A stretch of 20,635 nucleotides of DNA from a virus. The stretch spans positions 1 through 20,635 of IMG/VR virus record IMGVR_UViG_3300047300_000465; one strand, written 5' to 3'. The notes below the pieces were generated by a model. The model saw nothing but the letters and a program-made list of their open reading frames with translations, made no database searches and had not been told where the DNA came from. Made by a program: the position numbers and the translations under genes. Shown one piece after another: positions 11,222 through 19,669 of the stretch (the first letter of the stretch is position 1; each line of letters opens with the position of its first letter).

Positions 11222-13084
11222 TTACTCCGTTAAACCAAAAGATGCACCATAACCCGCTGCGATTGCTCTTTTCTTGAGTTCTTTACTCAAAGGCTCAACT
11301 GTCATCACGTTTGCCTTTTTCATCAAGTCAGCAGCCAGTTTAGGGTCAAGCATTGCACTCACCAACAATTCACGAATTTGATCGTCAGTGCCGTTATATA
11401 ACCAATTCAAAGGAGCCACTGTTTTGTTAACAGCAGACGGAACCTCTCCGAACATTTGCTTACCAATAACGCCACCAATAATATTAGCAGTGCTCAAATT
11501 CTTGAATGTGTCAGACCCTGGAACTCGACCTGCACGATTCAAAACACCAGAGTCTAAATCCTCAGCAACCCGTTTCAAAACTGCCAACTGGGTTTTAGAC
11601 AAATTAGTTTCTTTTTCTGCTGCACGAATAGCGCGAGTAAAGGCAGGCTGAGAGATCAAGAAATCTCCAACACGTGAAGGATCGGGAGTCGTAGAAAGAA
11701 CCTTTCCACGGAACTCTTGTGCAGCCTCTAACCGCTCAATCCCACGACTAGAAGTGGCGTATTTCTGGAGATAGTCTTTATACCCAGGAGCACCAGATTC
11801 AATAGCGTCATCAACGGCTCTAATCACTTCTTCAAGCTGTTTTTTAGCAAGAGAGTATGCAGACCCTTCCTTATCTAAAAGACCTTGTGCAGCGTCTCTT
11901 AAATCCTTTCGAGCCTCATAAAGTCGAGTCGGAGAACCTAACCCACCCTCAACAGTCTGACGGGCAAAGTCCATTGCCTTTTGAACCGTTTTTCTTGCCC
12001 CAACATCAGAAGCAGAGATAGCGTCAATCTTTCCTAAAACGTTCTCATAAACTGCGGTATTGAATGCAGTCTCATCAACAGGATTAGAAAAGGCTTGTTC
12101 ACGCAAAGGAGCGGTAATCTCATCACGCTTTTTAATTGCACCTTCTAGCGCAGTTTTATCCTTTGCCAGTTGGTCAAGAATTTTCAATCGAGCCTGATTA
12201 GCAGCAGACGTTTGAGCCTCAAACTGCCCCATAGTAGCCATAGACCGAATCGGAGTCTCAGCAGAAACCAATCCCAAATCCCGTGTAGCCTGAGAAGTTG
12301 TCGGCGTGTAGCCTGGAACTTTTGCTTGGTAGGATTCCGCAGCCTTAATAGCGGCTTCAGGATCACGCGCAAGAGAACGTAGCACGTTACCAGTGATTAC
12401 CTCTCGCCCTGCCTCTGTAAAGGGTCTTACAGCCTCTTTAGCGCCTCTTTGGAGGGCTTGTGATGCCGTAACACCACCCGGAGCGATAGAGCCTGTAATC
12501 GCGGCTAATGTCTGAGCGACTGGTCCTAAATCAGACTCCCTTGCCGTACCACCAGCAGCGGCTCCACCAATGGCAGCAGCGGCTTGAGCTTGTGGGCTTC
12601 CCATGAAAAACTCTTTAGCAACTGGACCCATCTTCCCAGCAAGAAGACCCGGACCAGAAACGCCAGCCATTGCACCGCCAATATCTTGAACCACTCGCTC
12701 TTGTGCTGTTTGAGGTTCAGGAACTCCTGCGCGAGTCATCAATGACTGAAGCGCCTGAGAGGAAGGTTGCATAACCTGTTTACCAGCGATGAGGTTAATC
12801 AACCCTGTCAGAGCATCAGCACCGATAGCCGGAAGTGAAGTGGCACCAGTAATCGCAGCCCTAGCAGTCAAACCAAGTTGACGGGGTAGATCAGACAAAT
12901 TACCCGGAACCATTCCAATGTTCTGCGGAGGCGTAAACAACTCTTTCCGCATTTGCTCTTTGTCAGCAGGAGTAACTTTCTCTGTCTCTCCGGCTAACAT
13001 TCTCAAAGTCTTTTCAGACAAAGAAGATAGATCACCAGAGGAGATTGCCTCTAACTCTTTATCTGTAAGTTTTGAGAAATCCAT
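11222..13084 (-). CDS. Large virion protein, probable DNA-ejection protein (third of three)
   Basis: This 620-aa protein starts MDFSKLTDKELEAISSGDLS, a short helical motif seen at the start of many podovirus internal proteins. Residues about 110-210 are Ala/Gly-rich and hydrophobic (GAMAGVSGPGLLAG, AAAAIGGAAAGG), suggestive of membrane insertion; residues 280-500 are long charged helices. No enzyme motif is seen. It sits where P22 has gp16 (about 609 aa), last of the three ejection proteins and just before the fibre gene, and matches it in size. The role is inferred from order and size, not from sequence similarity. The start overlaps the preceding stop as TAATG, with GGAGAGG upstream. Confidence 0.65.
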   Translation of the reverse strand: MDFSKLTDKELEAISSGDLSSLSEKTLRMLAGETEKVTPADKEQMRKELFTPPQNIGMVPGNLSDLPRQLGLTARAAITGATSLPAIGADALTGLINLIAGKQVMQPSSQALQSLMTRAGVPEPQTAQERVVQDIGGAMAGVSGPGLLAGKMGPVAKEFFMGSPQAQAAAAIGGAAAGGTARESDLGPVAQTLAAITGSIAPGGVTASQALQRGAKEAVRPFTEAGREVITGNVLRSLARDPEAAIKAAESYQAKVPGYTPTTSQATRDLGLVSAETPIRSMATMGQFEAQTSAANQARLKILDQLAKDKTALEGAIKKRDEITAPLREQAFSNPVDETAFNTAVYENVLGKIDAISASDVGARKTVQKAMDFARQTVEGGLGSPTRLYEARKDLRDAAQGLLDKEGSAYSLAKKQLEEVIRAVDDAIESGAPGYKDYLQKYATSSRGIERLEAAQEFRGKVLSTTPDPSRVGDFLISQPAFTRAIRAAEKETNLSKTQLAVLKRVAEDLDSGVLNRAGRVPGSDTFKNLSTANIIGGVIGKQMFGEVPSAVNKTVAPLNWLYNGTDDQIRELLVSAMLDPKLAADLMKKANVMTVEPLSKELKKRAIAAGYGASFGLTE

Positions 13085-14421
13085 TATTGACCTCTCCGGC
13101 GTTTCAGTTCTTCCAAAGCCATTGAACGTAAATCAGTGGGTTGTGCTTTTACTTCAGGCAGTTTAGGAAGTTCAGGAGGTTTATAAGCATTTGCTGCTGA
13201 TGTAATCATTCCTTGAGTTGCCAAATCTCGCGCTTGTGCTTTCTGACGGATTACTTGTGGAGAATCTCCAACTACTGGGAAATAAGTTCTAAACTCATTT
13301 TCTTCCTCTGCTGCACCGATTGCTGCGCCTGATTCTTTACGTAACTTTGCACGAATCCAATCTCTTGCAGCCTGAGTATATTGCTGTGTTTCAGGTTTTT
13401 GAGATATGTTTTTAAGAGACTCACCAATAAATGGAACAGTTCCAGCGATTGCAGATGTTGCGCCAGGAGCCGTTAATCCATAAGCAGGATTACTCAATAA
13501 TGCATTAGATACAACCATTCTCTGTGCAAAACCAGCAGAGTTTAGTTGTGCCTCCGTTGGTTTTGAGCCTTTACCCATTACAGGTTTACCATCTTGCATT
13601 ACGGGCGTAATCTGTGATGTTCTAGGATTAAAAACAACCATGCCCTGTTCAGTTTCTGCAAGTTGCAAAGATGCCGGACCTTCTGGCGGTCTGCCTTTTA
13701 CAAGACGAGCAACTTCTTTACCATCTTGAAGACCAACAACAACATTACCCAAATCTTGATACTGAATTGGTTTTTCTTTAGCTACTCCAGCAACTTCAAC
13801 ATATCGATTATCTGGACCGACTTCATATCGTTTCTGTCCCTCTGAAAGAGTAAAGCCTTCAGCACGTTGAGACTTTGCCAAATCTGCAAGCGTTTTCTCA
13901 ATTCCAAGTTGCTCACTCAAAGCCTTAGTGCCTGCTGGACCCAATGCCCTCAAAGAAGGCATGACAGATTGAAGGTCCAAGCCAGCCGGACGGATATTAG
14001 CCCCAGGCATTAGGTTGCCTTCCTCATCTCGCAGAACTTGAGAAGGCGTGTTTCCAATCATGCCCATTTCAGGACGATATCCAGATTGAATAATTTGCTG
14101 TGCGCGTGCTTGTTGTTCACGCAACGCTTTTTCTTCAGCACGTTTTTGCAACATATCTTCTAGTTGCATTTGAGTTAGCTTACCCTTGAGAGCTTCGCCC
14201 ATTGCATCGCGGTAGGCGTTCTGTCCCATTTGCAGACCTTGGGCAATCGCCAATGCACCACCGCCAGGAGTGCGGCTCGGAGCACCAGCTTGTAGGAGCG
14301 CCATTGCTGCGTTTTGCAGTCCCTGCTGTTGGGCATAGGATTGAGCTTTACGGAGTTCTTCTTCACCGAGAAGACCACCGTAATAAGAAGGCGTATCGCC
14401 AAAAATGTCTAGTAGTGCCAT
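13084..14421 (-). CDS. Virion protein, probable DNA-ejection protein (second of three)
   Basis: This 445-aa protein begins MALLDIFGDTPSYYGGLLG, followed by a Gln/Ala-rich helical part (LRKAQSYAQQQGLQNAAMAL) and a long charged helix (about 85-115). The middle contains beta-type stretches (GMVVFNPRTSQITPVMQDGKP). A helical block with LSNPAYGLTAPGATSAI and KESGAAIGAAE near 370 is familiar from internal virion proteins of environmental podoviruses. Its place corresponds to P22 gp20 (about 471 aa). Function is inferred from order and size. It has AAGGAC before the ATG. Confidence 0.65.
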   Translation of the reverse strand: MALLDIFGDTPSYYGGLLGEEELRKAQSYAQQQGLQNAAMALLQAGAPSRTPGGGALAIAQGLQMGQNAYRDAMGEALKGKLTQMQLEDMLQKRAEEKALREQQARAQQIIQSGYRPEMGMIGNTPSQVLRDEEGNLMPGANIRPAGLDLQSVMPSLRALGPAGTKALSEQLGIEKTLADLAKSQRAEGFTLSEGQKRYEVGPDNRYVEVAGVAKEKPIQYQDLGNVVVGLQDGKEVARLVKGRPPEGPASLQLAETEQGMVVFNPRTSQITPVMQDGKPVMGKGSKPTEAQLNSAGFAQRMVVSNALLSNPAYGLTAPGATSAIAGTVPFIGESLKNISQKPETQQYTQAARDWIRAKLRKESGAAIGAAEEENEFRTYFPVVGDSPQVIRQKAQARDLATQGMITSAANAYKPPELPKLPEVKAQPTDLRSMALEELKRRRGQ

Positions 14422-14429
14422 ATTAGTCC

Positions 14430-15341
14430 TTAACGGTAATTGTCACCAGTCAGGAAATTAACACCAGCAGCATTTTCTAAACCGCTAGTTCCCCATCCTG
14501 AAGGGGTTGAGAAACCACCCAACCAGTTTGATACACCACCACCTGTCAAACGATTCAAACCAGTCAACAAATTCACACCGAGAAGACCAGTACCTAAGCC
14601 TGTTGCCAGAGGATTCGTGTAATACGGCGTTTGCGTTGTCGTGGTGCGTCCAGCAGGGAAACCATAGACCTGATTCAGATATTGGTTTAGCTGTTGTTGG
14701 GGTAGCTGTTGCTGATAGTTGAATCGGTTAATGTCAGCTTGCAACGCTTGACCTTGATAACCCTCACCCAACTGACCAGCAGCCAATAAGCGCTGAATGT
14801 CTCCATAATCAGCCTGAGCCATTTCTGGAGCCATTGCAGTGGCTTGCTGTTGACGAGCACGTTCTTGAGCGTAGTTCTGATAGGCAAGTTGTCCAGCAGT
14901 GTCAGTCAGTTTCTGAGCGAATTGACCGGATGCCTGCTGTTGGAGATTACCCATTGCACCAGAGCCATATCTACCAGCAAGAGACGCCTTAGAACCAATG
15001 TCACCTAGAGCAGTTTCAAACGCTTGGCGTGCAGCCTGAGCAGCAGGTTGAAAAGCACCCTGGAAGAAAGGATTGCCACCAAGGTAATCACCTTTAATCG
15101 TTCCCAAGGTCTGCTGTTGCGCTTGAGACAACAATGGACTGCCCGTGGTAGCACGTTGCTGGAGAGCTTGAATTGCCTGCTGAGTAGTAGCAGACGGACT
15201 TACATAAGTCTGACCTGCATAATACTGTGGACCACCACCCTGATAAAGACGTTGCGCCTCAGTCAGCCCATAAGTCAGATAGGGCTGGATTGTGGGATCA
15301 ATCTGCGTTGTTTGCGTGGATGTTGCTGTTTCAGTCGCCAT
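14430..15341 (-). CDS. Gln/Ala-rich virion protein, probable DNA-ejection protein (first of three)
   Basis: This 303-aa protein begins MATETATSTQTTQIDPTIQPYLTYGL, followed by Tyr/Gly-rich patches (YQGGGPQYYAGQTYVSP). The helical core (about 70-220) is unusually rich in Gln and Ala (QQQTLG, ERARQQQATAMAPEMAQADYG). The C-terminus is Gly-rich with a hydrophobic patch (LATGLGTGLLGVNLLTGL) that could touch membranes. It takes the place of P22 gp7 as the first internal protein. AAAAGGAAACC precedes the ATG, inside a 12-bp palindrome (15350-15361). Confidence 0.65.
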   Translation of the reverse strand: MATETATSTQTTQIDPTIQPYLTYGLTEAQRLYQGGGPQYYAGQTYVSPSATTQQAIQALQQRATTGSPLLSQAQQQTLGTIKGDYLGGNPFFQGAFQPAAQAARQAFETALGDIGSKASLAGRYGSGAMGNLQQQASGQFAQKLTDTAGQLAYQNYAQERARQQQATAMAPEMAQADYGDIQRLLAAGQLGEGYQGQALQADINRFNYQQQLPQQQLNQYLNQVYGFPAGRTTTTQTPYYTNPLATGLGTGLLGVNLLTGLNRLTGGGVSNWLGGFSTPSGWGTSGLENAAGVNFLTGDNYR

Positions 15342-15391
15342 GATGGTTTCCTTTTAAAAGGGACTCCATAGACGGGTCATCCACGGAGCCA

Positions 15392-15397
15392 ATTATA
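15392..15397 (-). promoter_or_regulatory. Possible promoter -10 box for the ejection/tail/lysis genes
   Basis: The minus strand reads TATAAT just after the stop of the preceding gene, in one of the few gaps of the late operon (57 bases). No convincing -35 is found 16-18 bases upstream, so it would need an activator or a phage-specific factor. Downstream, CTCC...GGAG could form a weak hairpin before the ribosome site. Confidence 0.3.
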
Positions 15398-16180
15398 CTA
15401 GCCAACAATAATGTAGGCATAGGTTTTGTCTGCTGTGTTGTTTGCGTAATGTGTTAAGGTAGCAGTGCCTTTACCCTTGGACGTCACGTAAACATTCGTA
15501 GATGCAGCAGGAGCCACATATTGCATGGTTGCAATCACAGAGGGCACAGCCGGACGGGTCGGGGAAGTACCAGCAGGATATTGCTCAATGCTCACGCCTA
15601 CGTCAGAAACTCGCCATATCAATTCCACATAATCATCGGCGTTAAGTTCAACGTAGAAATTCATCGCAGCAATCAAGTGACTTGGATCACCAGAGCTTTT
15701 TCTCGCTGGTAAGGAAAAGCGGCTATTTGAATTAGATATATCAGTGCCGTTCTTTCTGAACCATACATCAACGTCTTGCGTGTCGTTTGTGGTGTTCTTA
15801 AACTGAATTGAAAACTGATAGTTATAGATTCCATAGTTCTTAACATTCAGTCTGGAGCTATTTGATAGCGTCACACCATTAGAGAAATCAGTGGTGTTAA
15901 AAGTGATCGCGTATGCCGTTGTCGTACTTCCCGCAGTCTGGTCGGTAGAGTCCTGAAAAGCCCCATAGGGAGCGCTGTCCTCATAAGCCGCCTCAGAGTC
16001 AGGGACTAGGATAATCACACTATCCGCGCCGATACGATAGTCATTGATCGTTGTCGTGGTGGCATTTCCAGTGGATAAGGTAATAGTCCCTGTGTTATTG
16101 GTTTTCCCGTCCATGATGCCACGGACAACCTCAGAGATACCTCTAAGGTCAGCACCAAACGTAGGAAGACTGCGAAACAT
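15398..16180 (-). CDS. Structural protein with jelly-roll-like (C1q/TNF-type) domain
   Basis: This 260-aa protein begins MFRSLPTFGADLRGISEVVRGIMDGK and carries a beta-rich N-terminal domain (TGTITLSTGNATTTTIND). The central part is predicted all-beta: YGIYNYQFSIQFKNT, then DVDVWFRKNG and LNADDYVELIWRVSD. This pattern resembles C1q/TNF-like jelly rolls found in phage decoration and tail proteins. The C-terminus ends DKTYAYIIVG. It lies between the hub and the ejection proteins, where P22 has its needle and gp14. A head decoration or tail-tip role is possible. The start overlaps the hub stop as TAATG. Confidence 0.65.
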   Translation of the reverse strand: MFRSLPTFGADLRGISEVVRGIMDGKTNNTGTITLSTGNATTTTINDYRIGADSVIILVPDSEAAYEDSAPYGAFQDSTDQTAGSTTTAYAITFNTTDFSNGVTLSNSSRLNVKNYGIYNYQFSIQFKNTTNDTQDVDVWFRKNGTDISNSNSRFSLPARKSSGDPSHLIAAMNFYVELNADDYVELIWRVSDVGVSIEQYPAGTSPTRPAVPSVIATMQYVAPAASTNVYVTSKGKGTATLTHYANNTADKTYAYIIVG

Positions 16181-17829
16181 TAGCGACCACCTTGCGGGAC
16201 AATTTCAACATCCACAGCAGTGGCGTTCTTCCAGTTGTTACCACTTGGGTTAATTTGTATCCTGTGATAATTTCCTGAACTTCTCAAAGAAACTCGATTC
16301 TCTGAGCTTGCATCCACAGCAGTTCCATAGGTAACTTGTTGATTAAGAAGTTGCCTAGACGAAATAGCAATAGATGCCGATCCATTGTCTACTTGAGGTT
16401 TGACCAAAGTCACCACAGTCCTAGCACCTTCACCCAAATCACCCGTAGCCAGTCGAGCAGTCAAATTTGATCCTGTGTAGGTCATTACCGTTGTTCCCTT
16501 AGTACCGCCCAGGAAGTATTTACCACCCATGAACATTAGAGAGTCAAGAGAGATTGCCAAAGCATCAATAGACGCGCTCAAAGTGTCTAGTTCTTCAAGC
16601 GTAGACGATGAGGTGGAACTTTCAGAAATGTAGTCAGTTCCTGCGTCTGCATAAGTCCATTTTTTGGTGGCAAAGTTGTAAATAATCAGGTGTCGGTTTC
16701 CGTCTACACCCTTATAGTTCCAAATCACCAACTTACGGACAGGATCAACAGCAGCAGACATTGACGGAAAATCAAACTCTGAGGCGTCATTAAAGAAGAA
16801 CCGATCAACCTTCTCCGCGCCAATGGGCTGGACAGTCTGACCGTCACACATATAAAAACCATCATCAGACAAGAAGAAAGAGATGCCTTGATACTGAGCG
16901 ATAGAACCAGAGGCAATACATCCTTTATTTCGAGAGATGTTGTCGAATTGGAAAATGAATGGAGTTCCCACGTAGGTCATTCGGTGGATTGCTCTATCCA
17001 AAAAGACAATTCCAAACTCACCACCTCGGATGCCAACAATCTGACCACCATCAGGAATGTCTTGATAGTCTGATTGCGTATTGACGTTTTCAACCCAATC
17101 TGTTTCGTTGTTCAAAGCACTCCAGCGCACTCGATACGGTTTCTGTGAGCCTTCATTTGTATTTGCAACAACAACAAAATCCCTGACTACTGTAATGAAT
17201 TTTGCAATCGGAGCAGAGTCAGAAAGATTTTTAAATGAAGTGCTAGAGGTCAAATCCCATGACTGAAGTCTCTGAGAGTTATTTGTGAAAATAATCTGAC
17301 TGCCAAACTGCGTAAACCGCACTCGATCACCTGATTGTGTCGTGTAGTCAGTTGCGCTAACCTTAATTGTGACATTTCCTGAAGTAGTCGCAGAGGTTGT
17401 CGTCACTGTGAAAGTGTTTGCATCAACCACCGTGATCGTGAAACTTCCATCCGTTGCTGTTCCACTTGTGAAATCCAGATAGATAATATCTCCGGTCTTC
17501 AGCTTATGACCGTTAGACGTAACAGTGAGAGTCGTTGTTCCAGTCTGAGAATAAGTCCCAGTAAATCGGGAAACATCCGTCAAAACGCCAACACCTGAGA
17601 CACTGTAAATTTTAGAAGCGCCAGCAGCAAATAGTTTGGTAGCGCCACTGTTGTCTTTTCCTGCATAAAGAGAGGTCAAATCTTCAGCAGCACTTTGCGA
17701 GAAAGTAGTCGCAGAAGGAAAAGGACCATACCCCACAGCCTGAGAAACTACATTCTTGGCGTCTGTCAGAGCACCAGTAATCCCAGGTTGATCGGGTAGC
17801 CATTCGGTTAGTTGGATTCGTTGCATCAT
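16180..17829 (-). CDS. P22 gp10-like tail hub / packaged DNA stabilisation protein, with inserted beta domain
   Basis: Proteins of this type form a ring under the portal that keeps packaged DNA in the head and joins it to the tail. This one has 549 aa. The pattern LTEWLPDQPGITGALTDAKN at the N-terminus, repeated blade-like segments (KLFAAGASKIYSVS, RVRFTQFGSQIIFTN, KFITVVRDFVVVAN) and VRWSALNNETDW fit the beta-propeller of P22 gp10 (about 472 aa). Residues about 92-157 look like an insertion: a Thr-rich beta module with GHKLKTGDIIYLDF and VVDANTFTVTTT. The position after the adaptor fits. Family assignment is from memory and moderately sure. Confidence 0.65.
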   Translation of the reverse strand: MMQRIQLTEWLPDQPGITGALTDAKNVVSQAVGYGPFPSATTFSQSAAEDLTSLYAGKDNSGATKLFAAGASKIYSVSGVGVLTDVSRFTGTYSQTGTTTLTVTSNGHKLKTGDIIYLDFTSGTATDGSFTITVVDANTFTVTTTSATTSGNVTIKVSATDYTTQSGDRVRFTQFGSQIIFTNNSQRLQSWDLTSSTSFKNLSDSAPIAKFITVVRDFVVVANTNEGSQKPYRVRWSALNNETDWVENVNTQSDYQDIPDGGQIVGIRGGEFGIVFLDRAIHRMTYVGTPFIFQFDNISRNKGCIASGSIAQYQGISFFLSDDGFYMCDGQTVQPIGAEKVDRFFFNDASEFDFPSMSAAVDPVRKLVIWNYKGVDGNRHLIIYNFATKKWTYADAGTDYISESSTSSSTLEELDTLSASIDALAISLDSLMFMGGKYFLGGTKGTTVMTYTGSNLTARLATGDLGEGARTVVTLVKPQVDNGSASIAISSRQLLNQQVTYGTAVDASSENRVSLRSSGNYHRIQINPSGNNWKNATAVDVEIVPQGGR

Positions 17830-18660
17830 TTACCCCTGCAAAAGCCATACGTTACTGTTCTGCGCTTGGCTTGTCCATGTGTTTGACCCCGTACTGTTTG
17901 GAGTCCAAGTGTTTACAGATACCGCTAGATCAGTCCAATCATTGTCCGATACCGTAGCAGTTACCCAAGTATTGTCGCTCTCAGGTATGTCTGACCAGTT
18001 GTCGCCCATGCGAACACCGTTACAAACGACAGTCGCAAGACAAGACACAGACGCATCACCAGCATAAGTAACCGCAGAACCCGAGGAAACAGTCGCTAGA
18101 GCGCTTATTTCAGCCTGGGCAAGCCTTACCCTTATCCCATCGCAAGAAACGCTTGCAGAGCCTGTAACAGAACCTGTCGCTTCTCTTACACGGATTGCTT
18201 CAGCAGTGACAGTCGCAGAGGCTGTGATACTCGCATCCCCTGCTACTACCAAGCCACCATTTGCTGTGACCGTTGCTTCACAAGTAATTGAGGCTGCTGC
18301 ATCTTTGACGATCTGACCCGATGCGGTTACGGTCGCAGTGGCGGAAATATCAGCAGAGCCAAACTGAACCCTGATTGCATCACAAGATACTTGGGCAGAG
18401 ACAGTGATACTCGCAGAGGCGTCTTTGACGATCTGGGCATCACAAGAGACTGAGGCAGCGCAAGAGACACTTCCAGCGCCAGCAAAGATTACGCTAGACC
18501 CTGAAGATACGGTGGCAGTCGCATTGACCGATCCGTAAGCATCCCACAGTGTGACCGATGTTTCGTATAGTTCGCTGTCTAACGAAAGAGTGAGGTCATC
18601 TAAACTCGCCTTGAGGTTGTCAAGTGAGTCTAGTGTCCACGGTGGGAGTAGGTCAGCCAT
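17830..18660 (-). CDS. Repeat protein: nine 20-residue repeats followed by six 10-residue Trp repeats
   Basis: This 276-aa protein has a short helical N-terminus (WTLDSLDNLKASLDDLTLSL). Residues 43-222 are nine consecutive repeats of exactly 20 residues, each of the form (G/A)-S-(V/I)-x-x-x-A-(T/S)-V-x-x-x-x-x-(V/I)-x. From residue 222 Trp appears every 10 residues exactly (222, 232, 242, 252, 262, 272), usually as N-x-W, ending WLLQG. The regular beta-strand spacing suggests a solenoid or stacked fibrous fold. It is encoded between a Gp80-like gene and the hub gene, so it is probably a virion protein. I cannot assign a known function. Confidence 0.75.
   Translation of the reverse strand: MADLLPPWTLDSLDNLKASLDDLTLSLDSELYETSVTLWDAYGSVNATATVSSGSSVIFAGAGSVSCAASVSCDAQIVKDASASITVSAQVSCDAIRVQFGSADISATATVTASGQIVKDAAASITCEATVTANGGLVVAGDASITASATVTAEAIRVREATGSVTGSASVSCDGIRVRLAQAEISALATVSSGSAVTYAGDASVSCLATVVCNGVRMGDNWSDIPESDNTWVTATVSDNDWTDLAVSVNTWTPNSTGSNTWTSQAQNSNVWLLQG
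17995..18534 (-). repeat. 60-bp-period coding repeats
   Basis: This is the DNA behind the nine 20-residue repeats. Short strings recur, such as 'tctttgacgatctg' at 18301-18314 and 18421-18434, 120 bases (two units) apart. Most third positions differ between units, so the repeats are old and held by selection on the protein, not recent slippage. Confidence 0.7.
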
Positions 18661-18661
18661 C

Positions 18662-19048
18662 TCACGCGAGTGTCACGCTCAGAGAACCAGAAGCGATGCG
18701 GAAAACGTCTCCAGTAGAGATAGCCTTAGACGCATCCAGAGCAGTGTGATACAAGAGATTGCCAGAGGTCGAGGCGTCACGAATCCCGATATGCGTCACA
18801 GTACCCCAAGACCCACCAGCTTGAGGAAACTCCACCGCAGCAGAGTTAGTCGTAACCCCATTACTAGGTGAGCCAAAAGTCACAGACTGTCGAGCGTAGG
18901 AAGTACCAGAAACCTCCGTTCCCGTGTCAGCATCGGTCGGGTCTGAGGTATACAGTGCCACATAAACCGTGGTGGGAGTGGTGTAGCTGGTATTACGCAA
19001 AGTCGCGTTAATCAGCGCATTTTCTAAATAATTTGACATTTCAGACAT
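18662..19048 (-). CDS. Gp80-like phage structural protein, 128 aa
   Basis: The sequence SNYLENALINATLRNT, then TTVYVALYTSDPTDADTGTEVSG, SYARQSVTFG and WGTVTHIGIRDA is a pattern I recognise from small beta-rich phage structural proteins (Gp80 type). They are found near tail or fibre genes in many phages. No catalytic residues are known for them. The end GSLSVTLA is the usual closing strand. The gene has GAGG before its ATG and lies two bases upstream of the repeat-protein start and two bases after the adaptor gene, so it belongs to the head-to-tail joining block. Confidence 0.8.
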   Translation of the reverse strand: MSEMSNYLENALINATLRNTSYTTPTTVYVALYTSDPTDADTGTEVSGTSYARQSVTFGSPSNGVTTNSAAVEFPQAGGSWGTVTHIGIRDASTSGNLLYHTALDASKAISTGDVFRIASGSLSVTLA

Positions 19049-19051
19049 GAT

Positions 19052-19669
19052 TTACCTCAGTGAAAGTTTCATTGCGAGAGGAACACCTGAATACTGACCT
19101 TGTTGGTCGGAGATATTCAGAGTCTCGATTGCTCGGTTGTACATAGAACCCCATGTCTGAATCCGAGCATCATTCATAATGTACGGCTCTGCCTCTAGGA
19201 GTGAAGCATACAAAAGCGCATCAGGCGTGTTAGCCATGAAGACGTTGCTTGTGTTTGAGTCACTCAAGAAAGTGGGCGCAGCATAGTACAAGAGTTCAAG
19301 CGTGTAATTTGAATCTGGAATAGGAGCCAGTTCAAACTCCAAAGCCATGATTGTGTAATCAAGAGGCTTTCCACTCTCTGCCCTACGTGTATTCCGAGAG
19401 AAAGACGAAGGGCTAGAGTAAGTCAGAGGTTGGACAGGATTCAGGTCAATGAAAAAATCCCGCACTTCAAGGAAATCTGATGGAAGTTCAACAGTCGAAT
19501 CACCCCCAGTCGTGGAGGTTGTCACTGTCTTGAGCATTTGTCGGATTCGCAACTCACGGCGCAACCTGATCTCTGCGAAACGAATGAAGTCGGGAATTTG
19601 ATCCGTGAGGTCGGTTCTTGCCAAGTAATTAGCAATCGCTGTTTTCAAATCCGAATATGTTGAAATCAT
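19052..19669 (-). CDS. Head-to-tail adaptor protein (gp4 / SU10-adaptor type)
   Basis: Adaptors dock under the portal after packaging and receive the tail. This 205-aa protein is helical at the N-terminus (YSDLKTAIANYLARTDL, then DFIRFAEIRLRRELRIRQM), with a beta part (TVELPSDFLEVRDFFID) and a helical end (PDALLYASLLEAEPYIMND). The pattern matches the SU10-like adaptor family. It corresponds in place to P22 gp4. The start overlaps the glycosyltransferase stop as ATGA. Confidence 0.85.
   Translation of the reverse strand: MISTYSDLKTAIANYLARTDLTDQIPDFIRFAEIRLRRELRIRQMLKTVTTSTTGGDSTVELPSDFLEVRDFFIDLNPVQPLTYSSPSSFSRNTRRAESGKPLDYTIMALEFELAPIPDSNYTLELLYYAAPTFLSDSNTSNVFMANTPDALLYASLLEAEPYIMNDARIQTWGSMYNRAIETLNISDQQGQYSGVPLAMKLSLR

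Noticed and set aside
10668-11252. 194-aa open frame on the plus strand
   Set aside because: It is antisense to the tail fibre; its Val/Pro/Ala-rich product is what the reverse of a Gly/Thr-rich repeat looks like.
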